DNA of 64,000 nt from RGIG7213 sp045545665 (lineage in GTDB: Bacteria; Bacillota; Clostridia; Oscillospirales; CAG-272), in assembly GCA_045545665.1 (NCBI GenBank), contig JAZQBL010000013.1, positions 93,075 to 157,074 of the forward strand, written 5' to 3'. Both the position numbers and the translations under genes were made by a program. The notes under the pieces were generated by a model. That model ran no database searches and had not been told where the DNA came from. It saw only the letters and a list, made by a program, of their open reading frames with translations. Positions 15,766 through 25,316 of this stretch are shown piece by piece (within the stretch, counting starts at the first letter, position 1; the number at the start of each line of letters is the position of its first letter).

Positions 15766-17394
15766 ATGTCTAAAGAAATAATTTACGGCGCAGACGCAAG
15801 AGCCGCTCTTCAGAGAGGCGTAGATCAACTTGCAGATACAGTAAAGATCACACTCGGTCCCAAGGGCAGAAACGTAGTACTTGACAAAAAGTACGGCGCT
15901 CCCCTTATAACAAACGACGGTGTCACGATAGCTAAAGATATTGAGCTTGACGACGCATTTGAAAACATGGGCGCACAGCTCGTTAAAGAAGTTGCAACAA
16001 AAACGAACGACGCAGCAGGCGACGGTACGACAACAGCAACTCTTCTCGCTCAGGCTCTCATCAGAGAAGGTATGAAAAACGTAACGGCAGGCGCTAACCC
16101 CATGGTAGTGCGCAAGGGTATTGCAAAGGCAACCGATACGGCAGTTACAGCTCTTATCGCACAGTCCAAGAAAGTAAACGGAACGTCCGATATCGCAAGA
16201 GTCGGAACGATCTCCGCAGGCGATGAAGTTATCGGTAACCTCATTGCAGACGCTATGGAAAAAGTAACGTCCGACGGCGTTATCACGGTTGAGGAATCAA
16301 AGTCGGCTGAAACGTATTCCGAAGTCGTTGAAGGTATGCAGTTTGACAGAGGATACATCTCCCCCTACATGGTAACGGACACAGACAAAATGGAAGCCGT
16401 TATCGACGATGCTCTCATCCTCATCACAGATAAAAAGATCTCAAACGTTCAGGAGATCCTTCCCTTGCTCGAACAGATCGTTCAGGCAGGTCAGAAGCTC
16501 GTTATAATCGCTGAAGACGTTGAAGGCGAAGCACTCACAACGCTCATTCTCAACAAGATCCGCGGCACGTTCACGTGCGTTGCTGTCAAAGCTCCCGGCT
16601 TTGGTGACAGACGTAAGGAAATGCTCAAGGATATCGCTATCCTCACAGGAGGTGAGGTTATCTCCTCCGATCTCGGACTTGAACTCAAGGACGCATCCGT
16701 AGCACAGCTCGGACGTGCAAGACAGGTCAAGATCAACAAGGACAACACGATAATCGTCGACGGTATGGGCGACAAGGGCGAGATCAAAGCGAGAGTCAAC
16801 CAGATCAAAGCAGGTATCGAAACGACGACGAGCGACTTCGACCGCGAAAAGCTCCAGGAAAGACTTGCAAAGCTCGCAGGCGGCGTTGCAGTTATCAAGG
16901 TCGGTGCGGCGACAGAAGTTGAAATGAAGGAAAAGAAGCTCCGTATCGAGGATGCTCTCAACGCTACAAAGGCAGCTGTTGAAGAAGGTATCATCGCAGG
17001 CGGCGGCGTTGCGTTCCTTAACGTAATTCCCGCTGTTGAAGCGCTTCTTCCCTCTGTTGACGGTGATGAAAGAATAGGCGTTAAGATAGTTCTTAAGGCT
17101 CTTGAAGAACCGATCAGACAGATCTCCGCAAACGCAGGCTTTGAAGGCTCTGTTATCGTTGACAAGATAAAGAACAGCGGAAAGATCGCATACGGCTTTG
17201 ACGCTTATGCAGAGGAGTACGTTGATATGCTCGAAAAGGGTATCGTAGATCCTACAAAGGTAACACGTTCCGCACTCCAGAACGCAGCATCCATCGCTTC
17301 CACGGTTCTTACAACGGAAGCTCTCGTTGCTGACAAGAAGGAAGAAAACCCCGCACCTGCAGCAGCACCCGGCGGAATGGGCGGTATGTATTAA
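15766..17394 (+). CDS. groEL: chaperonin GroEL
   Basis: A 542-residue chaperonin of normal length, from MSKEIIYGADARAALQRGVD to the typical Gly-Met tail (GGMGGMY). The ATP-binding stretch TLGPKGRNVVLDKKYGAP and NDAAGDGTTTATLLAQAL with the catalytic Asp are intact. Codon use is biased toward a few preferred codons (AAG, CTC, ATC), as expected of a highly expressed gene. Second gene of the CIRCE-controlled operon; a terminator shared with the convergent M23 peptidase gene follows. Confidence 0.98.
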   Translation: MSKEIIYGADARAALQRGVDQLADTVKITLGPKGRNVVLDKKYGAPLITNDGVTIAKDIELDDAFENMGAQLVKEVATKTNDAAGDGTTTATLLAQALIREGMKNVTAGANPMVVRKGIAKATDTAVTALIAQSKKVNGTSDIARVGTISAGDEVIGNLIADAMEKVTSDGVITVEESKSAETYSEVVEGMQFDRGYISPYMVTDTDKMEAVIDDALILITDKKISNVQEILPLLEQIVQAGQKLVIIAEDVEGEALTTLILNKIRGTFTCVAVKAPGFGDRRKEMLKDIAILTGGEVISSDLGLELKDASVAQLGRARQVKINKDNTIIVDGMGDKGEIKARVNQIKAGIETTTSDFDREKLQERLAKLAGGVAVIKVGAATEVEMKEKKLRIEDALNATKAAVEEGIIAGGGVAFLNVIPAVEALLPSVDGDERIGVKIVLKALEEPIRQISANAGFEGSVIVDKIKNSGKIAYGFDAYAEEYVDMLEKGIVDPTKVTRSALQNAASIASTVLTTEALVADKKEENPAPAAAPGGMGGMY

Positions 17395-17432
17395 TAAACC
17401 GTAAAGGCAGCTAACCGCATAACTGAATAAAA

Positions 17433-17469
17433 AAACGGGTGTTGTCCGCAAAGCGAACGGCACCCGTTT
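17433..17469. terminator. terminator shared by groEL and the M23 peptidase gene
   Basis: AAACGGGTG (17433-17441) pairs with CACCCGTTT (17461-17469); A and T runs flank both sides, between convergent genes. Confidence 0.75.
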
Positions 17470-17485
17470 CAATCAAATATAAAGA

Positions 17486-18232
17486 TTATTCTGTCAGTTC
17501 CGCATTCGTTTCTTTCAGTGCGGAAAGATATTCGCAAGGGTCAACGGCCGTACCGTCTTTTCTCACTTCAAAATGCAAGTGCGGTGCGTCGGAAAGCTCA
17601 ACGAGCGTCGTTTCACCGACACAGCCGAGAGCACGGCCCGCATCGACCTTGACGCCCTCTTTTATGCCTTCGGCAAGCTGTTCGTTAAGGTTCTGATAGT
17701 ATGAAACGAGTCCGTCACCGTGGTCTACCTTCACGGTCATTCCCATCATAGGGTCGTTATATATCTTTGATACTGTGCCGTCGGTAAAGCTGTATACGGG
17801 CATACCGGGTTCGGCGTATATATCGACACCTGTATGAACTCTGTAATCGTTCATCGTTGCCGAATACACGGGCAGATCTTTCGAGAAGCTTTTCACAACG
17901 CTTCCGTCAGTCGGCATAACGAATATTTTGGGAGTTGAAACGGGTTCGTCCTCTGTCGGGATATCCTCGTTTGCAGGTTCATCCGTAATAACAAGCGTTT
18001 CGGGCGCTTTCGTTTCATCGGGGATAATAACGGGGGGCTTTACCGTTTCCTGCGGTCTTGTCTGTACGCTTTGCTGTGTAGTTACAGGCGTGTCCGTATC
18101 AACGGGCGGTTTGTTTCTGTCCTTGCGCTTGTTTATTGCCGTTATTACGGATATCACCATAATAATGACAAGCATTGCCGCAAGCACCGTGTACAGGATC
18201 CTTGCCTGCTTTTCAGAATTTCTTTTTTCCAT
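17486..18232 (-). CDS. membrane-anchored M23 metallopeptidase (SpoIIQ-like candidate)
   Basis: A 248-residue protein with one N-terminal transmembrane segment (about residues 14-35), a Pro/Thr/Glu-rich linker, and a C-terminal LytM/M23 domain. The zinc ligands are seen in HTGVD and HLHFEV. M23 enzymes cut peptidoglycan cross-bridges or act as scaffolds. A single membrane anchor plus LytM with NDYRVHTGVDI resembles clostridial SpoIIQ, the engulfment protein, but the spoIID neighbour is missing, so this is only a candidate. The start is ATG 18232, 9 nt after GGAG; the earlier ATG at 18241 touches the GGAG. Confidence 0.8.
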   Translation of the reverse strand: MEKRNSEKQARILYTVLAAMLVIIMVISVITAINKRKDRNKPPVDTDTPVTTQQSVQTRPQETVKPPVIIPDETKAPETLVITDEPANEDIPTEDEPVSTPKIFVMPTDGSVVKSFSKDLPVYSATMNDYRVHTGVDIYAEPGMPVYSFTDGTVSKIYNDPMMGMTVKVDHGDGLVSYYQNLNEQLAEGIKEGVKVDAGRALGCVGETTLVELSDAPHLHFEVRKDGTAVDPCEYLSALKETNAELTE

Positions 18233-18349
18233 ATGCAACATCTCCGTTTTTTTGATTTACCCGTACGGGTTGTATGAAATATTTTCACCATATAACGAGG
18301 TTTTATACACCCAAATACCAAATAACAATAAAAGAAAGGATGTTTTAAA

Positions 18350-20185
18350 ATGAGTGAAGATGTAAAAAAAGGCGGTATATCCGTCGATATCGAACATATT
18401 TTCCCTATAATCAAAAAATGGCTCTATTCCGAGAAAGAAATATTTCTCCGTGAGATAGTATCAAACGCAACGGATGCCGTAACAAAGCTGAAAAGACTTT
18501 CTTCCCTCGGTGAAGCCGATTTCGGAGGCGAAGAATATAAAATAACCGTAACTCTCGACAAGGGTGAAGGAACGCTCACCGTTTCCGACAACGGTATCGG
18601 TATGACGAAGGACGAGCTTGAAAGATATCTCTGCCGCATCGCTCTGTCGGGTGCTGTTGAATTTATACAAAAGTATGAAAACTCCGAAAAGGATTCTTCA
18701 AGCGAGGGTATCATCGGTCATTTCGGGCTCGGATTTTATTCATCCTTTATGGTAAGTGACACGGTAACGGTTCAGACAAGATCGTATACCGGCTCTCCTG
18801 CTGTAAAATGGGTATGCACAAGCGACGGTGACTACGAAATATTCGACGGCGACCGTGAAGAACACGGAACGGACGTAATAATGAAAATAACCTCCGAGGA
18901 AGCGGAATATTTAAACGAAGGCAAAATAAGAGAAATACTTTCAAAGTACTGCTCGTTTATGCCCGTACCGATATATTTCGTCGTCGAGGGTGAAGAAAAA
19001 GAAGAAAACGAGCCTGTAAACGACCCCCACCCCCTCTGGCAGAGATCCGCTTCGGAATGTACGGAAGAAGAATATAAGCAGTTCTACACAAAGGTGTTCA
19101 ACGATTACAAAGAACCGCTTTTCCACATTCACATAAATGCCGATTATCCGCTTAATTTCAAGGGAATACTGTATTTTCCCAAGCTCAACCACGAATACGA
19201 CTCTCTCGAAGGTCAGGTAAAGCTTTATTACAATCAGGTATTCGTTGCGGATAATATAAAGGAAGTAATTCCCGAATATATGCTTATGCTCAAGGGCGTG
19301 CTTGACTGCCCCGAGCTTCCCTTGAACGTCTCAAGAAGCTATTTGCAAAACAGCGGTTACGTTTCAAAAATATCGGCTCACATCGTAAAGAAGGTTGCCG
19401 ACAAGCTTAATTCGATGTTCAACACCGAAAGAGAGAGCTATGAAAAGCTCTGGGACGATCTCAAGACGTTCGTCGAATACAGCTCAATAAGAGATAAAAA
19501 GTTCCACGACAGGGTTAAAAAGTGCGTTATTTTCAAGTCCGCAACGGAGGAAGGAAAGTACTACACGCTTGAAGAATATCTCAGCGAGGCAAAAGAAAAG
19601 CACGAAAACACCGTTTATTACGCAACGGACGTAACGACGCAGGCACAGTATATTTCAATGTTCTCAAACGAGGGAATAAATATAATCCTCCTCGACCGTA
19701 TACTTGACACGCAGTACATCCACACAGTTGAAACAGACAACACGGACGTAAAATTCGTAAGAATAGATGCGGACGTAGCCGCAGCTCTCAAAGGCGAGGG
19801 CGAGGCTGTGGAAAACGAGAGCATCACAGCCGTTTTCCGTAAGATAAGCGGCAAAGATGATCTTAAGGTCACCTACGAGTGCCTCAAAGACGAAAAGACT
19901 CCCGCGCTCATCAATATAAACGAGCAGTCACGCCGTTTTGAAGATATGATGAGAATGTACAAAATGGACGGTATGCCCGATATGCCGTCAGATATGACGC
20001 TCATTGTAAACACGAACAGCTCGCTTATAGACAAGCTTGCGAAAGTCATAACGGAGGACGAAGAAAAAGCCGAAAAGCTTGCAAAGCAGATATATACTCT
20101 TTCCCTTATTGCACAGCGTCAGCTTACCGCAGAAGAGCTTAAACAGTTCCTCGACGAAAGCTTCGATATGCTTCTCAATATATAA
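18350..20185 (+). CDS. htpG: Hsp90-family chaperone HtpG
   Basis: A 611-residue HtpG. The GHKL ATPase motifs are all visible: SNATDAVTKLKRL, DNGIGM and GHFGLGFYSSFMV. The middle domain (YFPKLNHEYDSLEGQVKLYY, and LNVSRSYLQNSG with the conserved Arg) and a shorter C-terminal dimerisation domain follow, as in bacterial HtpG. It assists folding of client proteins in the cytoplasm. Divergent from the M23 peptidase, preceded by AAAGGA and followed by a strong terminator. No CIRCE was seen upstream. Confidence 0.95.
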   Translation: MSEDVKKGGISVDIEHIFPIIKKWLYSEKEIFLREIVSNATDAVTKLKRLSSLGEADFGGEEYKITVTLDKGEGTLTVSDNGIGMTKDELERYLCRIALSGAVEFIQKYENSEKDSSSEGIIGHFGLGFYSSFMVSDTVTVQTRSYTGSPAVKWVCTSDGDYEIFDGDREEHGTDVIMKITSEEAEYLNEGKIREILSKYCSFMPVPIYFVVEGEEKEENEPVNDPHPLWQRSASECTEEEYKQFYTKVFNDYKEPLFHIHINADYPLNFKGILYFPKLNHEYDSLEGQVKLYYNQVFVADNIKEVIPEYMLMLKGVLDCPELPLNVSRSYLQNSGYVSKISAHIVKKVADKLNSMFNTERESYEKLWDDLKTFVEYSSIRDKKFHDRVKKCVIFKSATEEGKYYTLEEYLSEAKEKHENTVYYATDVTTQAQYISMFSNEGINIILLDRILDTQYIHTVETDNTDVKFVRIDADVAAALKGEGEAVENESITAVFRKISGKDDLKVTYECLKDEKTPALININEQSRRFEDMMRMYKMDGMPDMPSDMTLIVNTNSSLIDKLAKVITEDEEKAEKLAKQIYTLSLIAQRQLTAEELKQFLDESFDMLLNI

Positions 20186-20196
20186 AATAAAAATTC

Positions 20197-20224
20197 AAAA
20201 ACCCCTTCCTCGGAAGGGGTTTTT
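20197..20224 (+). terminator. terminator of htpG
   Basis: AAAAACCCCTTCC (20197-20209) pairs with GGAAGGGGTTTTT (20212-20224). Confidence 0.85.
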
Positions 20225-20418
20225 ACCTTATATTCGGAAGGAGCATGCCCCTGTCCTGCCTAAAAACTCGTTATTTTATCGGCAGTGTTTTGCAAACTCA
20301 GGCAGTATCGGCTTTCGATGCCGAGTACGTATCGCTACGAAACAGATGCCGATAGAACCATGATCGTAATTCTTTATTCTTGTGTTTTTTCGGAAATTAT
20401 TTTTCCGTATTCACTTTT

Positions 20419-21561
20419 TTATTTGTGTTCTGCTTTTGAAAATTTTTCATAAGCCAACTGCATAAGTGTGCGTTCCGTTTTGATATCGGCTTCGTAGGGA
20501 TAGTTTTTTGCACATTTTTCAAATTGAGCCTTTATTTTCTCTGCTTTTTCTTCATCTTCATTACAAAGCAGTGCGTATGCGTACTCCGTTCTCATAACGG
20601 TCGGGTACGTTTTCATAGATTTCATAAAGTTTTTCTCCTCTTTTGTCAGAAAAGCATCAACTGCATCTTTTCTGTTTTCGGAAATAAGCTCTATATACAA
20701 TCTGTCGCATATCATAAGATTTTTATGAAGACCTACTATACCGCTTTCCATTTCCAAAAGGCGCTTCATAAGGGCATCCGCTTCTTCAAAGCGGTGCTGC
20801 TCCGTATAGCGGTTTGAAGCAAAAACAGCGATGGGGGCTATCATTACATTTTTCATCTGCTCGTCTGTGGGAACTGTGAAAAACTCATCGGGCATATCCT
20901 TCAGGGCAACGCCGTCCGATGAAAGTGAGCTCATCATAAGCTGCAGCCAAAATCCGCGCAGGGCGTCTTTATCACGTCCAAGACTTAAAGCGTTATATCC
21001 GTCGTTTGGCACAAGCGTTCCTTTAAGCGGTATACCGTTTGCAAGCGCAAAGCCTATACCGATCACCGTTAAATACAGAAAAAACGGCGACAAAAACTCA
21101 ATATGCGGCATAAAAAGATAGAGGCAAAGCGACACGGCGGAAAGTATAAGGTTTAAAAAAGCTCCGCCGTAATTGTATATAAAAACGGGTATTTTACCGT
21201 CTTTCATTTCAGGCGGTGTCATAAGGCACTGTCCGCCCATACCTGCTACATTTTGACGGCAAAATCTTATTTTTCCGTTCGTTTTCAGAATAACGAAGCC
21301 GAAAACATTGAACGATTTGAATTTATATCCCGACAAAAGACCGAAAACGAGGTGTCCTGCTTCGTGTACTATCAACTGCACAGTCAAGGCAAGATACATA
21401 ACGGCTAAAAGCAGTATGAATTTTATAAACGAATCTTTTGCCGAAAGTCCTTCCGTTTCGGAAGCCATAAGCTCACCGCACACGGCAAAAGCTATGATAT
21501 AGATGAAACCGAGCAAAATATCAGCAATTTTACCCTTCTTTTTTTGTTTTTCTTTTTTCAT
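20419..21561 (-). CDS. membrane M50-like metalloprotease with helical C-terminal region
   Basis: A 380-residue membrane protein. The zinc motif HEAGH (residues 66-70) lies in a hydrophobic helix, as in site-2-protease-type (M50) enzymes, and several further transmembrane segments follow. A candidate third ligand is in VPNDGYNAL. The last 150 residues look like a soluble, helical, TPR-like repeat region (FEEADALMKRLLEME and later EKIKAQFEKCAKNYP). Possible role: intramembrane cleavage or peptide maturation; no substrate is evident. The start is ATG 21561 with GGAG 9 nt upstream. Confidence 0.7.
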   Translation of the reverse strand: MKKEKQKKKGKIADILLGFIYIIAFAVCGELMASETEGLSAKDSFIKFILLLAVMYLALTVQLIVHEAGHLVFGLLSGYKFKSFNVFGFVILKTNGKIRFCRQNVAGMGGQCLMTPPEMKDGKIPVFIYNYGGAFLNLILSAVSLCLYLFMPHIEFLSPFFLYLTVIGIGFALANGIPLKGTLVPNDGYNALSLGRDKDALRGFWLQLMMSSLSSDGVALKDMPDEFFTVPTDEQMKNVMIAPIAVFASNRYTEQHRFEEADALMKRLLEMESGIVGLHKNLMICDRLYIELISENRKDAVDAFLTKEEKNFMKSMKTYPTVMRTEYAYALLCNEDEEKAEKIKAQFEKCAKNYPYEADIKTERTLMQLAYEKFSKAEHK

Positions 21562-21592
21562 TTCCAATTACTCCAAAAATCATATTTATTGT

Positions 21593-21621
21593 ATTATATA
21601 TTTTTTGTATTAATATGTCAA
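21593..21621 (-). promoter_or_regulatory. promoter of the M50-like gene
   Basis: On the minus strand TTGACA (21621-21616), 17 bp, TATAAT (21598-21593): consensus. Confidence 0.8.
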
Positions 21622-21630
21622 GATTTTAAC

Positions 21631-21659
21631 TTGTTTTTTTGTTTTATCCGTGATATAAT
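21631..21659 (+). promoter_or_regulatory. promoter of the MBL-fold lipoprotein gene
   Basis: TTGTTT (21631-21636), 17 bp, TATAAT (21654-21659). It is back to back with the promoter of the M50-like gene. Confidence 0.6.
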
Positions 21660-21689
21660 CATTACAGTAAATGTCAAGGAGTGAATATT

Positions 21690-22751
21690 TTGAAAAAAAT
21701 TATTGCATTTTTACTTATGACGTCTTTTCTGTTTACGTGCGGATGTTCAAGCGATCCATCCGACACCTCACAAAACACGAAAAAAGAAAGCGAAACACTT
21801 TCTGCCGAAACTTCATCGGAAACGGTAATTGAAACCGAAACGGAAAAAGGAGATGATAACGTGCCAAGAGAAAACCCCGTACTTTATCAGATAGCGCCCG
21901 ACAAAAATATGCTTCTCAACTGTTACGTAATAAAAACGGCAACAGGCAAGCTTATAGTCATAGACGGAGGCGGTGCGGGCTCTGATATCAACAGCGGCTA
22001 TTTGTACGAAAAGCTTCAGGAAATAAGCGGTGAGAAAGAACCCGTTATAGAAGCGTGGTTTTTATCCCATATGCACGACGACCACGTAAGAGAATTTACC
22101 CTCATCGGCACAAACAAGCGCAAAAAGATGACGGTAAACAACGTCTATTTCAATTTCCCTTCAAGAGAATTTATGAATACGTCGGAGGGCGGAAAATACG
22201 CTTTTCTTTATGACGAGCTTGAACAGTCGTACGACAGATTTATGGGCAAGGGTGAATTTGCAAAGACAAACGCCAAAACCGCCTTTGAAGGGGACGTAAT
22301 CGACATCGACGGTATAAAATTTGAAATCCTTATGACAGTTACCGACGAAGAAAAAGAAACGAACATCAACGACACCTCGATGATATTCAGAGTAACGATT
22401 GAAGGACAGACGATCCTGTTTTTGGGTGATGCGTACCTTTTCCAGAGTCAAAGACTTATTGACAAGTACGGCGATGACCTCAAGAGCGATATGGTGCAAA
22501 TGGCGCACCACGGACAGAACGGCGTGTCAAAAGAAGCATACGAAAAGATCGCACCTACACTTTGTTTGTGGCCTATCCCGATCTGGGTATATCAGAATGC
22601 ACAGGGTGTTTACCAGACGACCGAGGTTCGCAACTGGATGGCGGCTATGGGTGTTAAATACCACCTTGTTGCAGGGGTAGATCTTACGCAGTCGCTCACC
22701 TTCCCCGTTGATTTTTCCACCCTCGAAGAATTTGATATAGAACCGAAATAA
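21690..22751 (+). CDS. MBL-fold (ComEC-like) lipoprotein
   Basis: A 353-residue secreted lipoprotein: a hydrophobic leader then FLFTCGC, a Ser/Thr/Glu-rich linker, and a metallo-beta-lactamase fold. The metal motif is SHMHDDHV (HxHxDH); further likely ligands are in FLGDAYLFQ and MAHHGQNG. The fold resembles the MBL domain of ComEC and phosphorylcholine-esterase-like hydrolases. Substrate unknown. AAGGAG (21676-21681) overlaps the first in-frame GTG, so the start is set at TTG 21690, 8 nt downstream. Confidence 0.75.
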   Translation: MKKIIAFLLMTSFLFTCGCSSDPSDTSQNTKKESETLSAETSSETVIETETEKGDDNVPRENPVLYQIAPDKNMLLNCYVIKTATGKLIVIDGGGAGSDINSGYLYEKLQEISGEKEPVIEAWFLSHMHDDHVREFTLIGTNKRKKMTVNNVYFNFPSREFMNTSEGGKYAFLYDELEQSYDRFMGKGEFAKTNAKTAFEGDVIDIDGIKFEILMTVTDEEKETNINDTSMIFRVTIEGQTILFLGDAYLFQSQRLIDKYGDDLKSDMVQMAHHGQNGVSKEAYEKIAPTLCLWPIPIWVYQNAQGVYQTTEVRNWMAAMGVKYHLVAGVDLTQSLTFPVDFSTLEEFDIEPK

Positions 22752-22820
22752 TTTAAAAAAATCACGTTGATCAATATAGTGAACCACATAATCAGTTTGG
22801 AGAATTGAGTGTATTAAGCA

Positions 22821-23156
22821 ATGAAGCATAAAATTTTCAGTTGTCTGTTAGGTATCATAATTGTGGTTTCTATGATATTTGCTGTATATTATGGAAAAGC
22901 CTTCGCTGTATATCATGAATACGGGTACAGCAACAATACCACAGAAACAGTGTATTTTTGTTTTACTGTTATTTCGGGGATGACATCCATTATGACTATT
23001 GCTGCATTGGTTTTGCACATAAAAGCAAAAGAAGGAGCATGGGTCGATGCGGTATATATATTTGCCGCAATTTTATGCATTCCTGTTATTCTGTGTACGA
23101 TGGTTTGGCTTTTACATTGGGTCGGCTTTGATTTTCTGCCGCCGCCACAAAGCTAA
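22821..23156 (+). CDS. small membrane protein
   Basis: A 111-residue protein with three hydrophobic segments (about residues 5-27, 46-66 and 78-98) and no recognised family. The ribosome site is weak (GGAGAATTGAG, about 18 nt upstream). Base use is more AT-rich than that of the neighbours. Its reality is likely but not certain. Confidence 0.5.
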   Translation: MKHKIFSCLLGIIIVVSMIFAVYYGKAFAVYHEYGYSNNTTETVYFCFTVISGMTSIMTIAALVLHIKAKEGAWVDAVYIFAAILCIPVILCTMVWLLHWVGFDFLPPPQS

Positions 23157-23332
23157 CGAAACGGTTTCGTATTTGGGATGATGGTTCGGAGATGCCACTT
23201 TAACAAATAGCAGTAGTAAGGAGAATTCTCTTTAGTAAAATTTCGCATTTTGATATTAGCAACCGGTCGAATGATGATACCAAGATGATACCGACGTCTT
23301 CTGTGGGATACGATCTTGAAGTTAATATAAAG
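23157..23332. other. non-coding spacer, possible decayed sequence
   Basis: About 175 bp without a start-bearing frame. A frame is open on the plus strand for about 50 codons across the terminator but has no start codon; it may be a relic or chance. No RNA structure was recognised. Confidence 0.3.
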
Positions 23333-23362
23333 AAAAATCCGAGTCAGATGACTCGGATTTTT
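23333..23362. terminator. bidirectional terminator downstream of thrS
   Basis: AAAAATCCGAGTCA (23333-23346) pairs perfectly with TGACTCGGATTTTT (23349-23362). Confidence 0.85.
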
Positions 23363-23369
23363 GATTTAT

Positions 23370-25304
23370 TTATTTTATAACTTTCTTTACGTTTTCTTCC
23401 ACTGCTCTTGTGAGGAATTCTTCGACCGTCATCGTACCGATATCACCTGCCGCTCTTTCACGGACTGCAACGGAGCCTGACTGCATTTCCTTTTCACCTA
23501 TAACGAGCATATAGGGTATCTTTTCGAGCTGTGCGGCTCTTATCTTATATCCTATCTTTTCGTTACGCGTATCGCACTTTACGCGGATGCCCGATGCGGC
23601 AAGCGTTTTTCTTACTTTTTCTGCGTATTCTGCCTGATCGTCGCCTATCGGGAGTATTCTTACCTGCTCGGGTGACAGCCACAGCGGAAGTGCGCCTGCA
23701 TACTTTTCAAGCAAATAAGCGATCGTTCTTTCGTAGCAGCCGAGTGACGTTCTGTGAATGATGTAAGGATACTGCTGCTGACCGTTTGAATCCGTATACG
23801 TCATATTGAACTGACGTGCAAGCATAAGGTCGACCTGGATAGTTACGACCGTATCCTCTTTGCCGTGTACGTTCTTCATCTGAACGTCGAGCTTCGGTCC
23901 GTAGAATGCCGCTTCACCGACAGCCTCGGTAAATTCGAGTCCGATATTGTTAAGGATATTTCTCATAAGGTTTTCGGACATATCCCATTCCTCGGGAGTG
24001 CCGATATATTTTTCACGGTCGTTGGGGTCCCACTTGGAAAGGCGGTACGAAAGGTCGCCTATAAGTCCTACGTCCGTCATAACCTCTTTGAGAAGCTTTA
24101 CGCAGTTTTTAAATTCTTCTTCAAGCTGGTCGGGGCGGAGTACGAGGTGTCCTTCGGAGATCGTGAACTGACGTACACGGATAAGCCCGTGCATTTCGCC
24201 CGAATCCTCGTTACGGAAAAGCGTCGACGTTTCGGCGTATCTTATGGGGAGATCCTTATACGAGTGCTTTTCCGCAAGGTATACCTGGTACTGGAAGGGG
24301 CACGTCATAGGACGGAGTGCAAGCACCTCGCCTTCAGCTTCGGGATCACCCAAAACGAACATACCGTCACGGTAATGGTCCCAGTGTCCCGATATCTTAT
24401 AAAGGTCGGATTTAGCCATAAGAGGAGTTTTCGTCATAACGTAGCCGTATTCGTATTCCTCTTTATCCTGAACGTAGCGGTTGAGTATCTGGAAGAGCTT
24501 CGTTCCCTTCGGCATAAGGCAGGGAAGACCCTGACCTATGTATTCGCTTGTCGTGAAGTAACCGAGTTCTCTGCCTATCTTGTTATGGTCGCGCTTCTTT
24601 GCTTCTTCGACTGCCGTAAGATAGTCGTTAAGCTCCTGCTTTGAGGGGAACGCAACGCCGTTTATACGCTGAAGCATCTTTTTGTTTCTGTCGTTGTCGT
24701 GATATGCACCCGTACACTGTATAAGCTTTACAGCCTTTACAGCACCCGTCGAAAAGAGGTGAGGACCTGTACACATATCGACGAATTCGCCCTGACGGTA
24801 GAAGGAAAGAACGGCGTCATCGGGCAAAGAATTGATCTTTTCAACCTTATACGGCTGATCCTTCATAAGCTCAAGCGCATCTGCACGTGAAAGAACGGAG
24901 CGTTCGATCTTGAGATTTTCTTTGATGATCTTATTCATCTCGCCCTCTATCTGCTTGAGTATATCGGGTGTGAAGGATGTTTCACAGTCGATATCGTAGA
25001 AAAATCCGTTTTCCGTGGACGGACCTTTATCAAGCTTCGCATCGGGGTAAAGGCGGAGGACTGCCTGTGCCAGAATGTGCGATGCCGTGTGGCGGAATAT
25101 AAGCTTTCCTTCTTTATCGGCAAACGTGAGAAGCTGTATTTCACAGTCTTCCTCGATAGGCTGTGTAAGCTCTGCGGGTGTGCCGTTGCAAAGTGCGGCA
25201 AACACCGTTTTGTCGATAAGCTCCGATGCTTTTGCCGCATCGTAGATCGTTACCGGAACGTCCGAGGAGAACGTTTTTCCGTTTGAAAATTTTACGTTTA
25301 TCAT
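23370..25304 (-). CDS. thrS: threonyl-tRNA synthetase
   Basis: A 644-residue class II synthetase of normal length. In order: a TGS domain (about 1-60), an editing domain with HTASHILAQA, the catalytic core (RPMTCPFQYQVY with the zinc-binding Cys; RYAETSTLFRNEDSGE; IHRTSLGCYERTIAYLLE) and the anticodon-binding domain (EQVRILPIGD). It charges tRNA-Thr and edits mis-charged Ser. AAAGGAG precedes the start. It lies 12 bp after the membrane-anchored gene, downstream of the Thr T-box, so both are probably controlled by tRNA-Thr charging. Confidence 0.97.
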   Translation of the reverse strand: MINVKFSNGKTFSSDVPVTIYDAAKASELIDKTVFAALCNGTPAELTQPIEEDCEIQLLTFADKEGKLIFRHTASHILAQAVLRLYPDAKLDKGPSTENGFFYDIDCETSFTPDILKQIEGEMNKIIKENLKIERSVLSRADALELMKDQPYKVEKINSLPDDAVLSFYRQGEFVDMCTGPHLFSTGAVKAVKLIQCTGAYHDNDRNKKMLQRINGVAFPSKQELNDYLTAVEEAKKRDHNKIGRELGYFTTSEYIGQGLPCLMPKGTKLFQILNRYVQDKEEYEYGYVMTKTPLMAKSDLYKISGHWDHYRDGMFVLGDPEAEGEVLALRPMTCPFQYQVYLAEKHSYKDLPIRYAETSTLFRNEDSGEMHGLIRVRQFTISEGHLVLRPDQLEEEFKNCVKLLKEVMTDVGLIGDLSYRLSKWDPNDREKYIGTPEEWDMSENLMRNILNNIGLEFTEAVGEAAFYGPKLDVQMKNVHGKEDTVVTIQVDLMLARQFNMTYTDSNGQQQYPYIIHRTSLGCYERTIAYLLEKYAGALPLWLSPEQVRILPIGDDQAEYAEKVRKTLAASGIRVKCDTRNEKIGYKIRAAQLEKIPYMLVIGEKEMQSGSVAVRERAAGDIGTMTVEEFLTRAVEENVKKVIK

Positions 25305-25316
25305 TTTTTATCTCCT

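Noticed and set aside
16441..17472. A 343-codon minus-strand frame opposite groEL
   Set aside because: Antisense to a highly biased gene; Cys-rich translation with no family features.
23157..23362. An open frame of about 50 codons running through the terminator
   Set aside because: No start codon, and it reads through a perfect terminator hairpin.
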